Source: JAVBNW01 sp031551255
Lineage (GTDB): Bacteria; Bacillota; Clostridia; Christensenellales; UBA1750
Length of the DNA: 47,264 nt
Assembly: GCA_031551255.1 (NCBI GenBank)
Contig: JAVBNW010000005.1
Span: 1-47,264 of the forward strand
Direction of reading: 5' to 3'
Shown: one piece after another, positions 33,998-41,876 of the stretch
Layout: every line of letters begins with the position of its first letter
Numbering within the stretch: the first letter of the stretch is position 1
Made by a program: the position numbers and the translations under genes
Notes under the pieces: generated by a model
What the model saw: only the letters and a program-made list of their open reading frames with translations
What the model was told of the DNA's origin: nothing
The model's database searches: none

Positions 33998-35944
33998 TTG
34001 TTCCCTGAAGAATCGCTTATGCTGCTCGAATACCACGAGATATTAAGATGCCTTGCCGGGCATGCCCGCACCCATGCCGCGCAAGAACGCGCCCTTTCTC
34101 TGCGCCCGCTGGACGACCCAAATCGCCTCGCGGCGCTCCGCGACAGTGTTACGTGCGCGCGAAAAATTTTCGATGCGATGGGGTCCCCGCCGGTTCACTC
34201 GATGGAGGGCATGGAAAACCTTTCGCAAAAGCTGCGCATCGGCGAAATTATGTCTCTGGCAGATCTGCGTTCCGTGGCGGATTTCCTGCGCCACTGCCGC
34301 CTGCTCTTGCGCTTTTGCGAGCGCGCGCAACCGATCGGCCCGCTGGTGGCAGGCTGGGGGTTGAGCGTAGATCCTTTGGACGACGTGCGCGAGGAGATTG
34401 AGCGCTGCATCCGCGGGGACGCCGTGGACGACGCGGCATCCGGCGAGCTTAAGTCCATCCGCCAGAAAAAAGAAAAGTGCTCATCGCAAATCCGTGAAAA
34501 GCTGGCGTCCTTGTTGCGTTCGCATCCGAACTGGTTTCAGGAGAGCTATTCCAGCATGCGCGGCGGCCGACATGTGCTGCCGGTGAAGCGCGAATACCGG
34601 GCGCAGGTGAAGGGTTCGGCGCTGGATCAGTCCGCCAGCGGCGCCACGGTGTTTGTCGAGCCGGACAGCGTTACGGCGCTTCAGCGCGAGCACGATTTGC
34701 TCGCCATCGCCGAGGAAAACGAAGTGTTGCGCATTTTGGCCACGTTGACGGCGCAGGTGGCGGAGCGATCCCGCGCGCTCAGCGCCAACCGCGAGGCGAT
34801 GATCGAGCTTGACTACGTGTTTGCGTGCGCGCGCTTAGGTGCGGATATGCGCGGGGCGACGCCGAGCCCCACCGCCAAGCGAGAACTGGAGCTTAAAAAT
34901 GCCCGCCATCCGTTGCTCGGCCCTGGCGCTGTGCCGCTGACGGTTTCGTTGGGCGGCGTGAAAGGGCTGGTGATCACCGGCCCCAATACAGGCGGCAAGA
35001 CGGTGGCCCTGAAAACCGTGGGGCTGCTTTCGCTGATGGCGCTGTCGGGCCTTCAGGTTCCGGCGGACGGTGCGGTCGTTCCGATGTTTTCGGGGGTGTA
35101 CTGCGATATCGGCGATGGGCAGAGCATTTCGCAAAATCTGTCGACATTTTCCTCGCACGTCAAGCGCATTGTCGCCATCCTATCGCAAGCGGACGGACGC
35201 TCGCTCGTGCTGCTTGACGAGCTGGGCAGCGGCACCGACCCACAGGAGGGCATGGGCCTTGCCGTAGCGGTGCTCGAGGAGCTGGGCAGGCGCTCGTGCC
35301 TGTTGGTCGCAACCTCGCATTACCCGGAAATTAAGCACTTTGCGAGCACCGCGCCGGGCTTTTGCAATGCGCGCATGACGTTTGACCGGGCGACTCTCTC
35401 GCCCCAGTACCGCTTGGAGATGGGCGAGGCGGGGGAAAGCTGCGCGCTGTACATCGCCAAGCGGCTCGGGCTGCCCGAAAAGCTGCTGACGCGCGCGTGG
35501 GCGGTTGCCTATCCAGGTGGAGAAGCCGTGGGAATGGAGGCGGAATCCTTCGCAGAGCCGCAAGCGTCGGCTCCGCTTTCGCTTAGCAATATGGCGCCGG
35601 AAGAAGACATGCCCGTGCCCGATGCGCCCAAAGAGAAAAAGACGCCTGCAGGGGCGCAGTTTGCGCTCGGCGACGGCGTATATGTAACCTCGATGAGCAG
35701 GCACGGCGTGGTGTGCCGCGAGCGCAACGCAAGGGGAGAGATCGGCGTGCGCATCCAGGGAAAGAACTACATGATCAACGAAAAGCGCGTCAAGCCCTTC
35801 CTTTCCGCATCGGAGCTTTACCCCGGCGAGGGGTACGATTTAGACATCGTGCTCAACTCATGGGATGAGCGCAAGGCAAAACGCGATGTGCGCAAGGGCA
35901 AGCCCGGCGCGGTGGCCGTGATCGACGAGGGAGCGCAAGAATAG
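33998..35944 (+). CDS. MutS2-like ATPase without the Smr domain
   Basis: The 648-residue protein starts at TTG 33998, 8 nt after AAGGAGG. It has the MutS-family clamp/core helices and ATPase: Walker A GPNTGGKT near residue 328, Walker B LVLLDELGSGTDPQEG near 405, and the TSHYPEIK switch. A linker and a small KOW/SH3-like domain follow (ALGDGVYVTSMSRHGVV). Full MutS2 is about 780 residues and ends with a Smr nuclease domain, which is missing. In Bacillus subtilis MutS2 acts on collided ribosomes; the short form here might do part of this or act on DNA branches. A Smr-containing MutS2 elsewhere in the genome is possible. Confidence 0.88.
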   Translation: MFPEESLMLLEYHEILRCLAGHARTHAAQERALSLRPLDDPNRLAALRDSVTCARKIFDAMGSPPVHSMEGMENLSQKLRIGEIMSLADLRSVADFLRHCRLLLRFCERAQPIGPLVAGWGLSVDPLDDVREEIERCIRGDAVDDAASGELKSIRQKKEKCSSQIREKLASLLRSHPNWFQESYSSMRGGRHVLPVKREYRAQVKGSALDQSASGATVFVEPDSVTALQREHDLLAIAEENEVLRILATLTAQVAERSRALSANREAMIELDYVFACARLGADMRGATPSPTAKRELELKNARHPLLGPGAVPLTVSLGGVKGLVITGPNTGGKTVALKTVGLLSLMALSGLQVPADGAVVPMFSGVYCDIGDGQSISQNLSTFSSHVKRIVAILSQADGRSLVLLDELGSGTDPQEGMGLAVAVLEELGRRSCLLVATSHYPEIKHFASTAPGFCNARMTFDRATLSPQYRLEMGEAGESCALYIAKRLGLPEKLLTRAWAVAYPGGEAVGMEAESFAEPQASAPLSLSNMAPEEDMPVPDAPKEKKTPAGAQFALGDGVYVTSMSRHGVVCRERNARGEIGVRIQGKNYMINEKRVKPFLSASELYPGEGYDLDIVLNSWDERKAKRDVRKGKPGAVAVIDEGAQE

Positions 35945-35966
35945 CTCATCGCGGGCTTCATATCCC

Positions 35967-36360
35967 TCGCTTCTCGTCTTCCTCAAAACCGCTGAGGCGG
36001 AAACCGGGACGCGCGTTCTCCGTTCTTCTTACTCCCAAAGAAACCACAGTTTCTTTGGGAAGAGGAAATTCCACGTAGCGCCAGAACCGCCAACGCCGCA
36101 GCGCTGGCGGTTCAGAGCGCAGTGCGAATCGACGTGCTGCGGCGCGAAAGCTCGCTCATTTTCCCGCTCTTCTCTATCCATAAAACCGCTGCGGCGGTTT
36201 TATGGATAGAGAACGACGAAAAGGCATGGAGCCCATATTTTCCGTTCTTCTCAATTTCAAAGAAATCTCAGTTTCTTTGGAAAGAGAAGGAGCAACGAAG
36301 CGCCTGAACCGCCACCATGCCGCAGCCTGGTGACGGTTCAGAGCGTAGTGCGCCTCGACG
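35967..36360. repeat. two tandem degenerate repeat units full of hairpins
   Basis: Unit 1 (about 35967-36134) and unit 2 (about 36152-36360) are related in order: a hairpin of the type AACCGC-GCGG, the word CCGTTCTTCT, a hairpin around AAAGAAAC/GTTTCTTT (36034-36059 and 36255-36283), a hairpin with GAACCGCC/GGCGGTTC (36084-36113 and 36305-36340), then CAGAGCG-AGTGCG and TCGACG. The hairpin at 36172-36211 has a perfect 18-bp stem. The region lies downstream of both the MutS2-like gene (+) and the L28-like gene (-). It may be a MITE-like or REP-like element, or a structured 3' region. Confidence 0.65.
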
Positions 36361-36363
36361 AGA

Positions 36364-36558
36364 TCACTGTCGTATGCGGTTTGTGCGTATGCAGCGCGTA
36401 AAGGCTGTTATCCGCTTTTCACTTCCGTCGATAAGTAGTGTGGTTTTTTGCACGTTCGGGCGGATCTTTTTCTTTGTATGGCTAAACAAGCCGGTACGAA
36501 TCTGCTTTTTCTGGTTGCCAAAGGTGGTTTTCTTTCCGCATATCTCACAGGAGGCCAT
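36364..36558 (-). CDS. rpmB: ribosomal protein L28, divergent form
   Basis: The 64-residue protein has the L28 pattern: ASCEICGKKTTFGNQ at the start, then FSHTKKKIRPNVQK, then a strand with DGSEKRIT and the ending TRCIRTNRI. Compared with usual L28 there is an 8-residue insertion (KKQIRTGL) after FGNQ, and the second zinc pair is reduced: the usual CTRC is FTRC here, so the metal site has three cysteines at most. AGGAGGTGATC, a long match to the 16S anti-Shine-Dalgarno, lies 7 nt before the ATG, as expected for a ribosomal protein. Two tiny upstream ORFs and a small hairpin precede it. Confidence 0.8.
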   Translation of the reverse strand: MASCEICGKKTTFGNQKKQIRTGLFSHTKKKIRPNVQKTTLLIDGSEKRITAFTRCIRTNRIRQ

Positions 36559-36585
36559 CCGATCACCTCCTCATTATAAAATGAG

Positions 36586-36606
36586 CTAACAGGTGATGTG
36601 CGGCAT
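36586..36606 (-). CDS. upstream ORF 2, MPHITC
   Basis: AAGGAGGTG precedes ATG 36606 by 5 nt. The frame encodes MPHITC and a TAG stop. The stop touches a small hairpin (CTCATT-TTAT-AATGAG) whose right arm runs into the L28 Shine-Dalgarno sequence, so translation of this ORF could open the L28 start. Regulatory role inferred. Confidence 0.5.
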   Translation of the reverse strand: MPHITC

Positions 36607-36632
36607 GGGTACACCTCCTTGTTTATTCAATA

Positions 36633-36656
36633 TTACGTATGCAGCATGTTGGGCAT
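36633..36656 (-). CDS. upstream ORF 1, MPNMLHT
   Basis: AAGGAGGTG precedes ATG 36656 by 5 nt. The frame encodes MPNMLHT and a TAA stop. The DNA from Shine-Dalgarno to start codon is nearly identical to that of upstream ORF 2 (GGAGGTG, 2 variable bases, CCCATGCC), which suggests a local duplication. Confidence 0.5.
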   Translation of the reverse strand: MPNMLHT

Positions 36657-36685
36657 GGGCGCACCTCCTTTTTCAGAGTGGTTAC

Positions 36686-36714
36686 ATTGCAGCGTGGGCA
36701 GGCTAGGGCGTCAA
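36686..36714 (-). promoter_or_regulatory. promoter of the L28 unit
   Basis: On the minus strand, TTGACG (36709-36714) and TGCAAT (36686-36691) are 17 bp apart. The -10 is imperfect. Transcription would start shortly before upstream ORF 1. Confidence 0.5.
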
Positions 36715-36746
36715 GCCGCGGCATCCGCTGCGACGGGTTATAGCGC

Positions 36747-37286
36747 CTAACATGACGGCATGCCGTACTTGCCCGCATATTCGCAGAATAGCCGGTACCA
36801 TCTTTCGTGGCGAAAAGCGCTCTTGGTATCGGTGGCCTCGAAGTAGTAGCCCATTTTCATGTTGTGAAGCATGGCCTCCAGGATCAGGCATTCCCGCAGA
36901 TAGTCGTCGCTTAGCATGGCGTCGATGTCGGCGTTTATTCTTTCGCCGATGCCGTCTATGGCGTGACGATAGAGGATGTTTTGCTTGCCGAGCAAGAGCC
37001 CTACGCGTTCGAGGCAATCGACGCCCTCGCGCATGTCCCGGGCGGCCAGCCTGCCCTTGAAGTCCAGCATCTTTTCGCCGCCGCTGAGGATATGGTCGAC
37101 GGTGGTTTCTAAAGCATCGGCCAGGTCCATTAGGATGGAGGTATCGGGTAGCGCCTCTCCGCGCTCCCATTTGGACACGGCCTGAAAGGATATATTCAGC
37201 CTTTCGCCGAGCGCGCTTTGGGTCAGTTGCTTGGCTTTGCGCAGTGAGGCAATCTGCGCGCCGACGTTTTGCGGGTTGATTGTCAT
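36747..37286 (-). CDS. XRE-family HTH regulator
   Basis: The product from ATG 37286 is 179 residues; GGGAGGGTG lies 5 nt upstream, and an earlier in-frame ATG has no ribosome binding site. An XRE HTH occupies about residues 6-62 (VGAQIASLRKAKQLTQSALGERLNISFQAVSKWERGEALPD). A linker helix and a C-terminal helical domain of about 110 residues follow, which may sense a signal. The gene is divergent from the methyltransferase at 37501, its likely target. Confidence 0.82.
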   Translation of the reverse strand: MTINPQNVGAQIASLRKAKQLTQSALGERLNISFQAVSKWERGEALPDTSILMDLADALETTVDHILSGGEKMLDFKGRLAARDMREGVDCLERVGLLLGKQNILYRHAIDGIGERINADIDAMLSDDYLRECLILEAMLHNMKMGYYFEATDTKSAFRHERWYRLFCEYAGKYGMPSC

Positions 37287-37441
37287 GAAAGCACCCTCCC
37301 TTGCGTATGAAATCGATCCTGACACCAGTATAGGTGCGGTGACAAGGCGCGTAAATAACCCTTTCGTTTAGGCAATGCGGTCAAAATTCGAATGAGGGTT
37401 GAGCGTTTGTGTCGACGGGCCCTACAATGCGACAATTCCCG

Positions 37442-37469
37442 TTGGTTTTTCGCGCGCGTATGGTATACT
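37442..37469 (+). promoter_or_regulatory. promoter of the methyltransferase at 37501
   Basis: TTGGTT (37442-37447) and TATACT (37464-37469) are separated by 16 bp. The -35 is weak. GGAGGGG lies 9 nt before the GTG start. Confidence 0.5.
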
Positions 37470-37500
37470 GTGAAAAATCGCGCAAGGAGGGGAAACGCCG

Positions 37501-38292
37501 GTGGACGCATTCGAAGCCCTGACGCGTTATTACGGCCAATACGACGAGGACGCCCGCCTCGCCGCCACGAAGCACGGGCGGGTGGAATATCTCACCACGA
37601 TGCGGTATATCGAAAAGTATATGCCGCCCGGCATGAAGGTGCTCGAAATCGGCGCGGGCACGGGTCGGTATTCCCATGCGCTGGCAAGGGACGGCTTTTG
37701 CGTATGCGCGGTGGAGCTGGTTGAGCGCAATGTCGATATCCTCAAGGCCAACACCCAGCCCGGCGAGTCGATCGAAATCTTTCAGGGCGACGCGAGGGAT
37801 CTGTCTTTTTTGCCTTCGGAGGCGTTCGATGCCGTGCTGATGCTCGGGCCGATGTACCATCTCTTTACGCAAGAGGATCAGCTAAAGGCCCTTTCCGAGG
37901 CAATGCGCGTCGCAAAGGCGGGCGGGCTTTTGTATACGGCCTACTGCATTAGCGACGCCTCTTTGCTTAAGTACGGCTTTGCGCGCGGCAACATCTTCGC
38001 GTTGATGGAGAATGGCTTATTGGACGGCGAAACCTTCAAGACGTACTCGACGCCTAAGGAAGTGTTTCAGCTATACCGCAAGGAAGATATCGATAAGCTG
38101 ATGACAGGCTTTCCCGCGCGCCGCCTTCACTACGTTGCCACCGATCTATTCACCAACCATATGCGGGATGCCGTGGATGCGATGGACGACGAGACGTTTA
38201 AGGTCTACATGCGCTATCATCTTTCCATTTGCGAAAGGCCGGATATGGTGGGGGCTACGCACCACAGCCTGGATATCGTCCGAAAAATATAG
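37501..38292 (+). CDS. class I SAM-dependent methyltransferase
   Basis: The 263-residue protein has motif I VLEIGAGTGRYS, the acidic strand-2 end VELVERN, GDARDLSFLPSEAFDAVLML and the LLYTAY strand, with no membrane segment. It resembles general small-molecule or protein methyltransferases; the substrate is unknown. GTG 37501 is chosen because GGAGGGG precedes it. It is divergent from the XRE regulator and 40 bp ahead of the duplicated membrane protein with the poly-G start. Confidence 0.85.
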   Translation: MDAFEALTRYYGQYDEDARLAATKHGRVEYLTTMRYIEKYMPPGMKVLEIGAGTGRYSHALARDGFCVCAVELVERNVDILKANTQPGESIEIFQGDARDLSFLPSEAFDAVLMLGPMYHLFTQEDQLKALSEAMRVAKAGGLLYTAYCISDASLLKYGFARGNIFALMENGLLDGETFKTYSTPKEVFQLYRKEDIDKLMTGFPARRLHYVATDLFTNHMRDAVDAMDDETFKVYMRYHLSICERPDMVGATHHSLDIVRKI

Positions 38293-38313
38293 TGGGCGCT
38301 CCCAGGCGTCGCC

Positions 38314-38326
38314 GGGGGGGGGGGGG
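38314..38326 (+). repeat. G13 tract in front of a start codon
   Basis: Thirteen consecutive G residues run directly up to ATG 38327, and ATG 38333 follows 6 nt later. The tract takes the place of the Shine-Dalgarno sequence. Homopolymer runs of this length readily change length by slippage; here this would alter translation initiation rather than frame. Confidence 0.8.
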
Positions 38327-38332
38327 ATGGGA

Positions 38333-39922
38333 ATGACCTTTTCCACGCTGTTTTTGTTCTTCATGGCCTATGCGGTGCTCGGCTGGGCCTGCGAGGTAAC
38401 CTATTGCTCTGTAGCCGCAAAAAAGCTTGTCAACAGAGGTTTTTTGCGGGGGCCATATTGCCCGATCTACGGCGTTGGCGCGATGCTCACGCTGCTCGTA
38501 CTCATGCCGCTGAACCTTCATCCGGCATTGGTGTTTCTCTTCTCCACGCTTTTGTTCACCGCGCTCGAATATGTGACGAGCTGGCTGATGGAAATTCTTT
38601 TCGGCATGCGCTGGTGGGACTATTCTTCGAAGAAGTTCAACCTTCGCGGCAGGGTATGCCTGAAAAACTCATTGATCTTCGGCGCGTTGGGCCTTGTGCT
38701 CGTGTATGTCGTCCACCCGGTCGTAAATGAGTGGATTGCCGCGATTCCATCGGTAGTCGCCCGCGTTTGCGCGCTTCTTCTATGCTCCGCGTTCATTCTG
38801 GATCTTATCTACACGATGTCGGATATGTTCCACGTCAGCGAAAAGCTGAAGAAGGCGCAGGCGGATATCGACCGCCTCAAGGAGCTTAACAAGGATACCG
38901 GCTGGTATGTTCCGCACGATGTTTCCGGCAGCGTCGCAAGGCTTAGAGCCGTGTGCGAAGAGGGGAATGTGCCGGATGGCGCGCAGATCCTCGCCGCGAT
39001 CGACAAGCTTGAAAGCTGGTTCCATGCGGACAAGCGCGGCAACTGGCTGCTCGGTTCCGTTCAAAACCGCGGGCACGGAAAGCTTAGAGAGGCCATTGTG
39101 CTCGCGCGCGATAGCAAAGAAAAGGCGCCGCGCGAAAAGCGGGCGGGCCTTCGCGAGTTTTTCCACATGTCGCCCAAGGCTTCGGGCGCCGCCGTACCCG
39201 CACAGGGCGGTGTGGCGGTTGCGGAAGTGGCCGCACCCGCCGCGCCTGTGCGGGAGCACGTCAAATCCTTCGCCGGCGGTATGAATTTTTACAAGCTCTT
39301 TTGGGTGTTCGTGATCGCTTCCGTCGTGGGCTATGTGCTCGAAACGTTGTTCTGCCTGGCGACGAAGGGGCACATCGAAAGCCGGCAGGGGCTGATCTAC
39401 GGGCCGTTCAGCCAAGTATACGGCTTGGGCGCGGTGCTGATGATGGTGGCGCTCCAACCCGTCGCCAAGAAGAGCGACCGGTGGATCTTTTTCGCGGCCG
39501 CGCTGGTAGGCGGCGCGTTTGAGTGGGTTTGCAGCTTTGTGCAGGAAATGGCCTTTGGCACGGTCTCCTGGGAATATAGCGATCAGGCCGTGAACTTTGG
39601 TGGGCGCACGAGCCTTTTGTACATGCTCTTTTGGGGTGTGCTGGGGGTATTTCTCATTCGGGCGCTGTTCCCGCTACTGACCCGGCTGATTGAGAAAATC
39701 CCCAACAAGCAAGGCATCGTGCTTTCGTGGATATTGCTTGTCGTACTGCTGGCGGATGCGGCACTATCCTGCGCGGCCGTCTACCGGTGGGAGAAGCGGG
39801 ACAGGGATATGCCGCCGCAGAGCGTCGTGGACAGGTTGCTGGATGAAAATTATCCGGACGACGTGATGCAGGAGATTTACCCGAATATGACCATGCTGCA
39901 CGCGCAAGACGCGCCGTCGTAG
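38333..39922 (+). CDS. duplicated CmpB-type membrane protein
   Basis: The 529-residue protein contains two CmpB-type (putative ABC permease) domains. The first, about residues 1-165, has RGPYCPIYGVGAML and a WWDYS segment; the second, about 315-500, has YGPFSQVYGLGAVL and WEYSD. Each has about four or five membrane helices. They are joined by a cytoplasmic-type linker of about 150 residues rich in Lys, Glu and Ala. Single-domain CmpB proteins are common in Clostridia; the fused pair is less usual. ATG 38333 or 38327 starts it, right after the G13 tract. Function unknown. Confidence 0.8.
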   Translation: MTFSTLFLFFMAYAVLGWACEVTYCSVAAKKLVNRGFLRGPYCPIYGVGAMLTLLVLMPLNLHPALVFLFSTLLFTALEYVTSWLMEILFGMRWWDYSSKKFNLRGRVCLKNSLIFGALGLVLVYVVHPVVNEWIAAIPSVVARVCALLLCSAFILDLIYTMSDMFHVSEKLKKAQADIDRLKELNKDTGWYVPHDVSGSVARLRAVCEEGNVPDGAQILAAIDKLESWFHADKRGNWLLGSVQNRGHGKLREAIVLARDSKEKAPREKRAGLREFFHMSPKASGAAVPAQGGVAVAEVAAPAAPVREHVKSFAGGMNFYKLFWVFVIASVVGYVLETLFCLATKGHIESRQGLIYGPFSQVYGLGAVLMMVALQPVAKKSDRWIFFAAALVGGAFEWVCSFVQEMAFGTVSWEYSDQAVNFGGRTSLLYMLFWGVLGVFLIRALFPLLTRLIEKIPNKQGIVLSWILLVVLLADAALSCAAVYRWEKRDRDMPPQSVVDRLLDENYPDDVMQEIYPNMTMLHAQDAPS

Positions 39923-39935
39923 GTTTGCGCCGTGT

Positions 39936-39980
39936 AAACGTAGGCCCCCCTGATGTATGGCATCAGGGGGGCCTACGTTT
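39936..39980. terminator. perfect 20-bp bidirectional terminator
   Basis: AAACGTAGGCCCCCCTGATG pairs perfectly with its complement around a 5-nt loop. It separates the membrane-protein gene (+) from the convergent aquaporin gene (-). Confidence 0.85.
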
Positions 39981-39998
39981 GTGTTGGTTCTTCGTAGG

Positions 39999-40694
39999 TT
40001 ATCTGCGCGTTAATCGCGCTCTGGGCCTCTGTAGGGCGCCGAACACGAGCGCCGCAAGCGCCGAACCGATCAGCGGGGCGACGATGAACACCCACACGTT
40101 GGCAAGCGCTTCGCCTCCGGCGAACAGCGCAGGCCCTATGCTGCGCGCGGGGTTGACCGAGGTGCCCGTGAGCGGGATGCCGACGATGTGTACGAACGCA
40201 AGCGTCAAACCGATGACGACGCCCGCGACGCCGCCTTTGCTCTCATCGGAGGTGACGCCCAGGATGGTGAAGATGAAGATGAACGTCAACACGACTTCCA
40301 CGACGAGCGCCCCCAGAACGCCGCCGGCATTTGTAACGCCGTTGGAGCCCAAACCGCCCGTCAGATCCGCAACGCCGAAACCCGCCGTCAAAAGCTTGAG
40401 CAGCGCCGCGCCAAGGATTGCCCCGATTATCTGCGCGATCACATAGCCGGCAAACTCCTTAGCGCTCATCCGTTTGCGCAAAAGCATTGCCAGCGAAACC
40501 GCCGGGTTGATGTGACAGCCGGAAATGTTACCGATGACGTACGCGGTTGCGACAATCGAAAGCCCGAAGGCTAATGCCACCGCCAAGTGCCCGCCCGGCA
40601 CATCGCAACCCAGGACCACCGCGCTTCCACAGCCCATAAACACGAGAATACAAGTGCCGATCAGTTCCGCCAGATACTTTTTGAGATTCGCCAT
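39999..40694 (-). CDS. aqpZ: AqpZ-type aquaporin
   Basis: The 231-residue protein has six membrane helices and both pore motifs: HINPAVS (NPA at 63-65) and SVNPARS (NPA at 181-183). The selectivity-filter positions match water-selective AqpZ: Phe43, His169, Thr178 and Arg184. It should therefore carry water rather than glycerol. GGTGGGG precedes the ATG. It lies 36 bp downstream of the methyltransferase gene on the same strand and may share its transcript, although a palindrome (CTATAAATTTATAG, 40723-40736) between them could hold a separate promoter or site. Confidence 0.9.
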   Translation of the reverse strand: MANLKKYLAELIGTCILVFMGCGSAVVLGCDVPGGHLAVALAFGLSIVATAYVIGNISGCHINPAVSLAMLLRKRMSAKEFAGYVIAQIIGAILGAALLKLLTAGFGVADLTGGLGSNGVTNAGGVLGALVVEVVLTFIFIFTILGVTSDESKGGVAGVVIGLTLAFVHIVGIPLTGTSVNPARSIGPALFAGGEALANVWVFIVAPLIGSALAALVFGALQRPRARLTRR

Positions 40695-40722
40695 GTTTTC
40701 CCCACCTTTACCATTACTAAAA

Positions 40723-40736
40723 CTATAAATTTATAG
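40723..40736. repeat. 14-bp palindrome over the methyltransferase stop codon
   Basis: CTATAAATTTATAG is a perfect palindrome spanning the TAA stop of the methyltransferase gene, just upstream of aqpZ. It could be an operator or promoter element; no more can be said. Confidence 0.4.
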
Positions 40737-41762
40737 CGCGATCCGCCATATGCCCGCCAACGTGCCGTGCAGGCTCAGCGTAGCGAGCTTTTCCGCCTCT
40801 GTGCCCAGGTGTTTGCACGCGGCTAGCAGCGCCCCTTCCCGGTCGGTTAACAACACGGCCCGCGCGCCCGGCGTTAAGATACGGACGATCTCGACCATTG
40901 CACCCCGGTACAGCGCGGCATCGTCCTTGACGGCGATTTGCTTGCCCCAGGGCGGGTTGGTGGCGATCGCATCGGTGGAAGCGTCATCAAGTGGCAGCGC
41001 GAGGGCGTTCCACACCTGAACCTGACAGCCTTTCGCATTCTCCTTGGCCGCCATAACCGCCGCCGGATCGATATCTCCACCGAGGATCGAGTGCGCGGGA
41101 TAGCAGGCGCGCTCGGAGAGGATGGTGCCCGAGCCGCAAAACGGATCGATAAACCTGTCGGCGGCATCCGGCAGCGTCAACCGCACCAGCGCGTGCGCGA
41201 TGGTGGGGCGGGTGGCCGCCGCGGAAAAAGTGCGCGCCCCGCGGAACCGAAACTCGGCCGATGTGTATTTGACGAACAACCGCGCCCTGTCGCCTTCGAT
41301 CTCCAGGCGCAGCGCACATGTATGGCGCTCTGCATCGCCCTGCATCCCGCCCGCCGCGCGGCACAGCGCGGGCAAAACCGCCTCGGCCGCCTCAAACCGG
41401 CTATAGCTGTGCTTGCCCGAGCGGCTCGCGCTCAGGTGAACGAGCGCAGGCGATACGTCAAGCGGGCTTAACTGGGAAATCGTTTCTTTCAAAGGCAGGC
41501 GGGCGAGGGAACGGGCAAGATCGGGCAAATCCGCCCGATGGAGCCCTGTGCGAACCTGGCCCACAAAGCCATAAAGATTGTCGGCGCACCGTAGCGCCAG
41601 GGAGGCGGAGGCATCCGCGTCAAACAGCGCTCTGCCGCGCTCCGCCGACGCACGCGCGCCCAAGCGCTCCGCGATCTCTTGCGCGAGCACATCTTCCAGT
41701 CCGGGGCAGCACGTCGCCATGAGCGATAGGGTGTGTACGCATTTGTTATCAGAGTTTTCCAT
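40731..41762 (-). CDS. THUMP-type 23S rRNA/tRNA guanine methyltransferase
   Basis: The 343-residue protein has a THUMP-like N-terminal half (opening LMATCCPGLEDVLAQEI, and GYVGQVRTG-type segment) and a C-terminal Rossmann methyltransferase with FIDPFCGSGTI and NPPWG, the N-P-P-W/Y motif of N-methyltransferases. This is the family of RlmL and Trm14-type enzymes, which methylate a guanine N2 in rRNA or tRNA. ATG 41762 is used; there is no ribosome binding site, and a promoter -10 box lies only 9 nt upstream, so the transcript may be leaderless. Confidence 0.85.
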   Translation of the reverse strand: MENSDNKCVHTLSLMATCCPGLEDVLAQEIAERLGARASAERGRALFDADASASLALRCADNLYGFVGQVRTGLHRADLPDLARSLARLPLKETISQLSPLDVSPALVHLSASRSGKHSYSRFEAAEAVLPALCRAAGGMQGDAERHTCALRLEIEGDRARLFVKYTSAEFRFRGARTFSAAATRPTIAHALVRLTLPDAADRFIDPFCGSGTILSERACYPAHSILGGDIDPAAVMAAKENAKGCQVQVWNALALPLDDASTDAIATNPPWGKQIAVKDDAALYRGAMVEIVRILTPGARAVLLTDREGALLAACKHLGTEAEKLATLSLHGTLAGIWRIAL

Positions 41763-41770
41763 GCGTAAGC

Positions 41771-41799
41771 AGTATAGCATCGCGCCGAGCGCGCGTCCA
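41771..41799 (-). promoter_or_regulatory. promoter giving a probably leaderless mRNA
   Basis: On the minus strand, TGGACG (41794-41799) and TATACT (41771-41776) are 17 bp apart. The start point would fall at or within a few bases of ATG 41762, leaving no room for a ribosome binding site. Confidence 0.6.
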
Positions 41800-41809
41800 G
41801 GGAGCGAAA

Positions 41810-41842
41810 CAAAAGGCCCGAGAAAATTTCCCCGGCCTTTTG
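41810..41842 (-). terminator. terminator of the glycosidase gene
   Basis: CAAAAGGCC pairs with GGCCTTTTG around a 15-nt loop; on the minus strand the stem ends in TTTTG. It lies between the glycosidase stop codon and the methyltransferase promoter. Confidence 0.6.
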
Positions 41843-41876
41843 GATATACCCCTTCGGCAAGCCTTTTTAAGTTGCC

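Noticed and set aside
35967..36360. Hairpin repeats as a CRISPR array
   Set aside because: There are only two long divergent units, with no regular short repeat-spacer pattern.
36317..36589. 90-codon plus-strand frame with hydrophobic segments
   Set aside because: It is antisense to the L28-like gene, which has a family match and a near-perfect Shine-Dalgarno.
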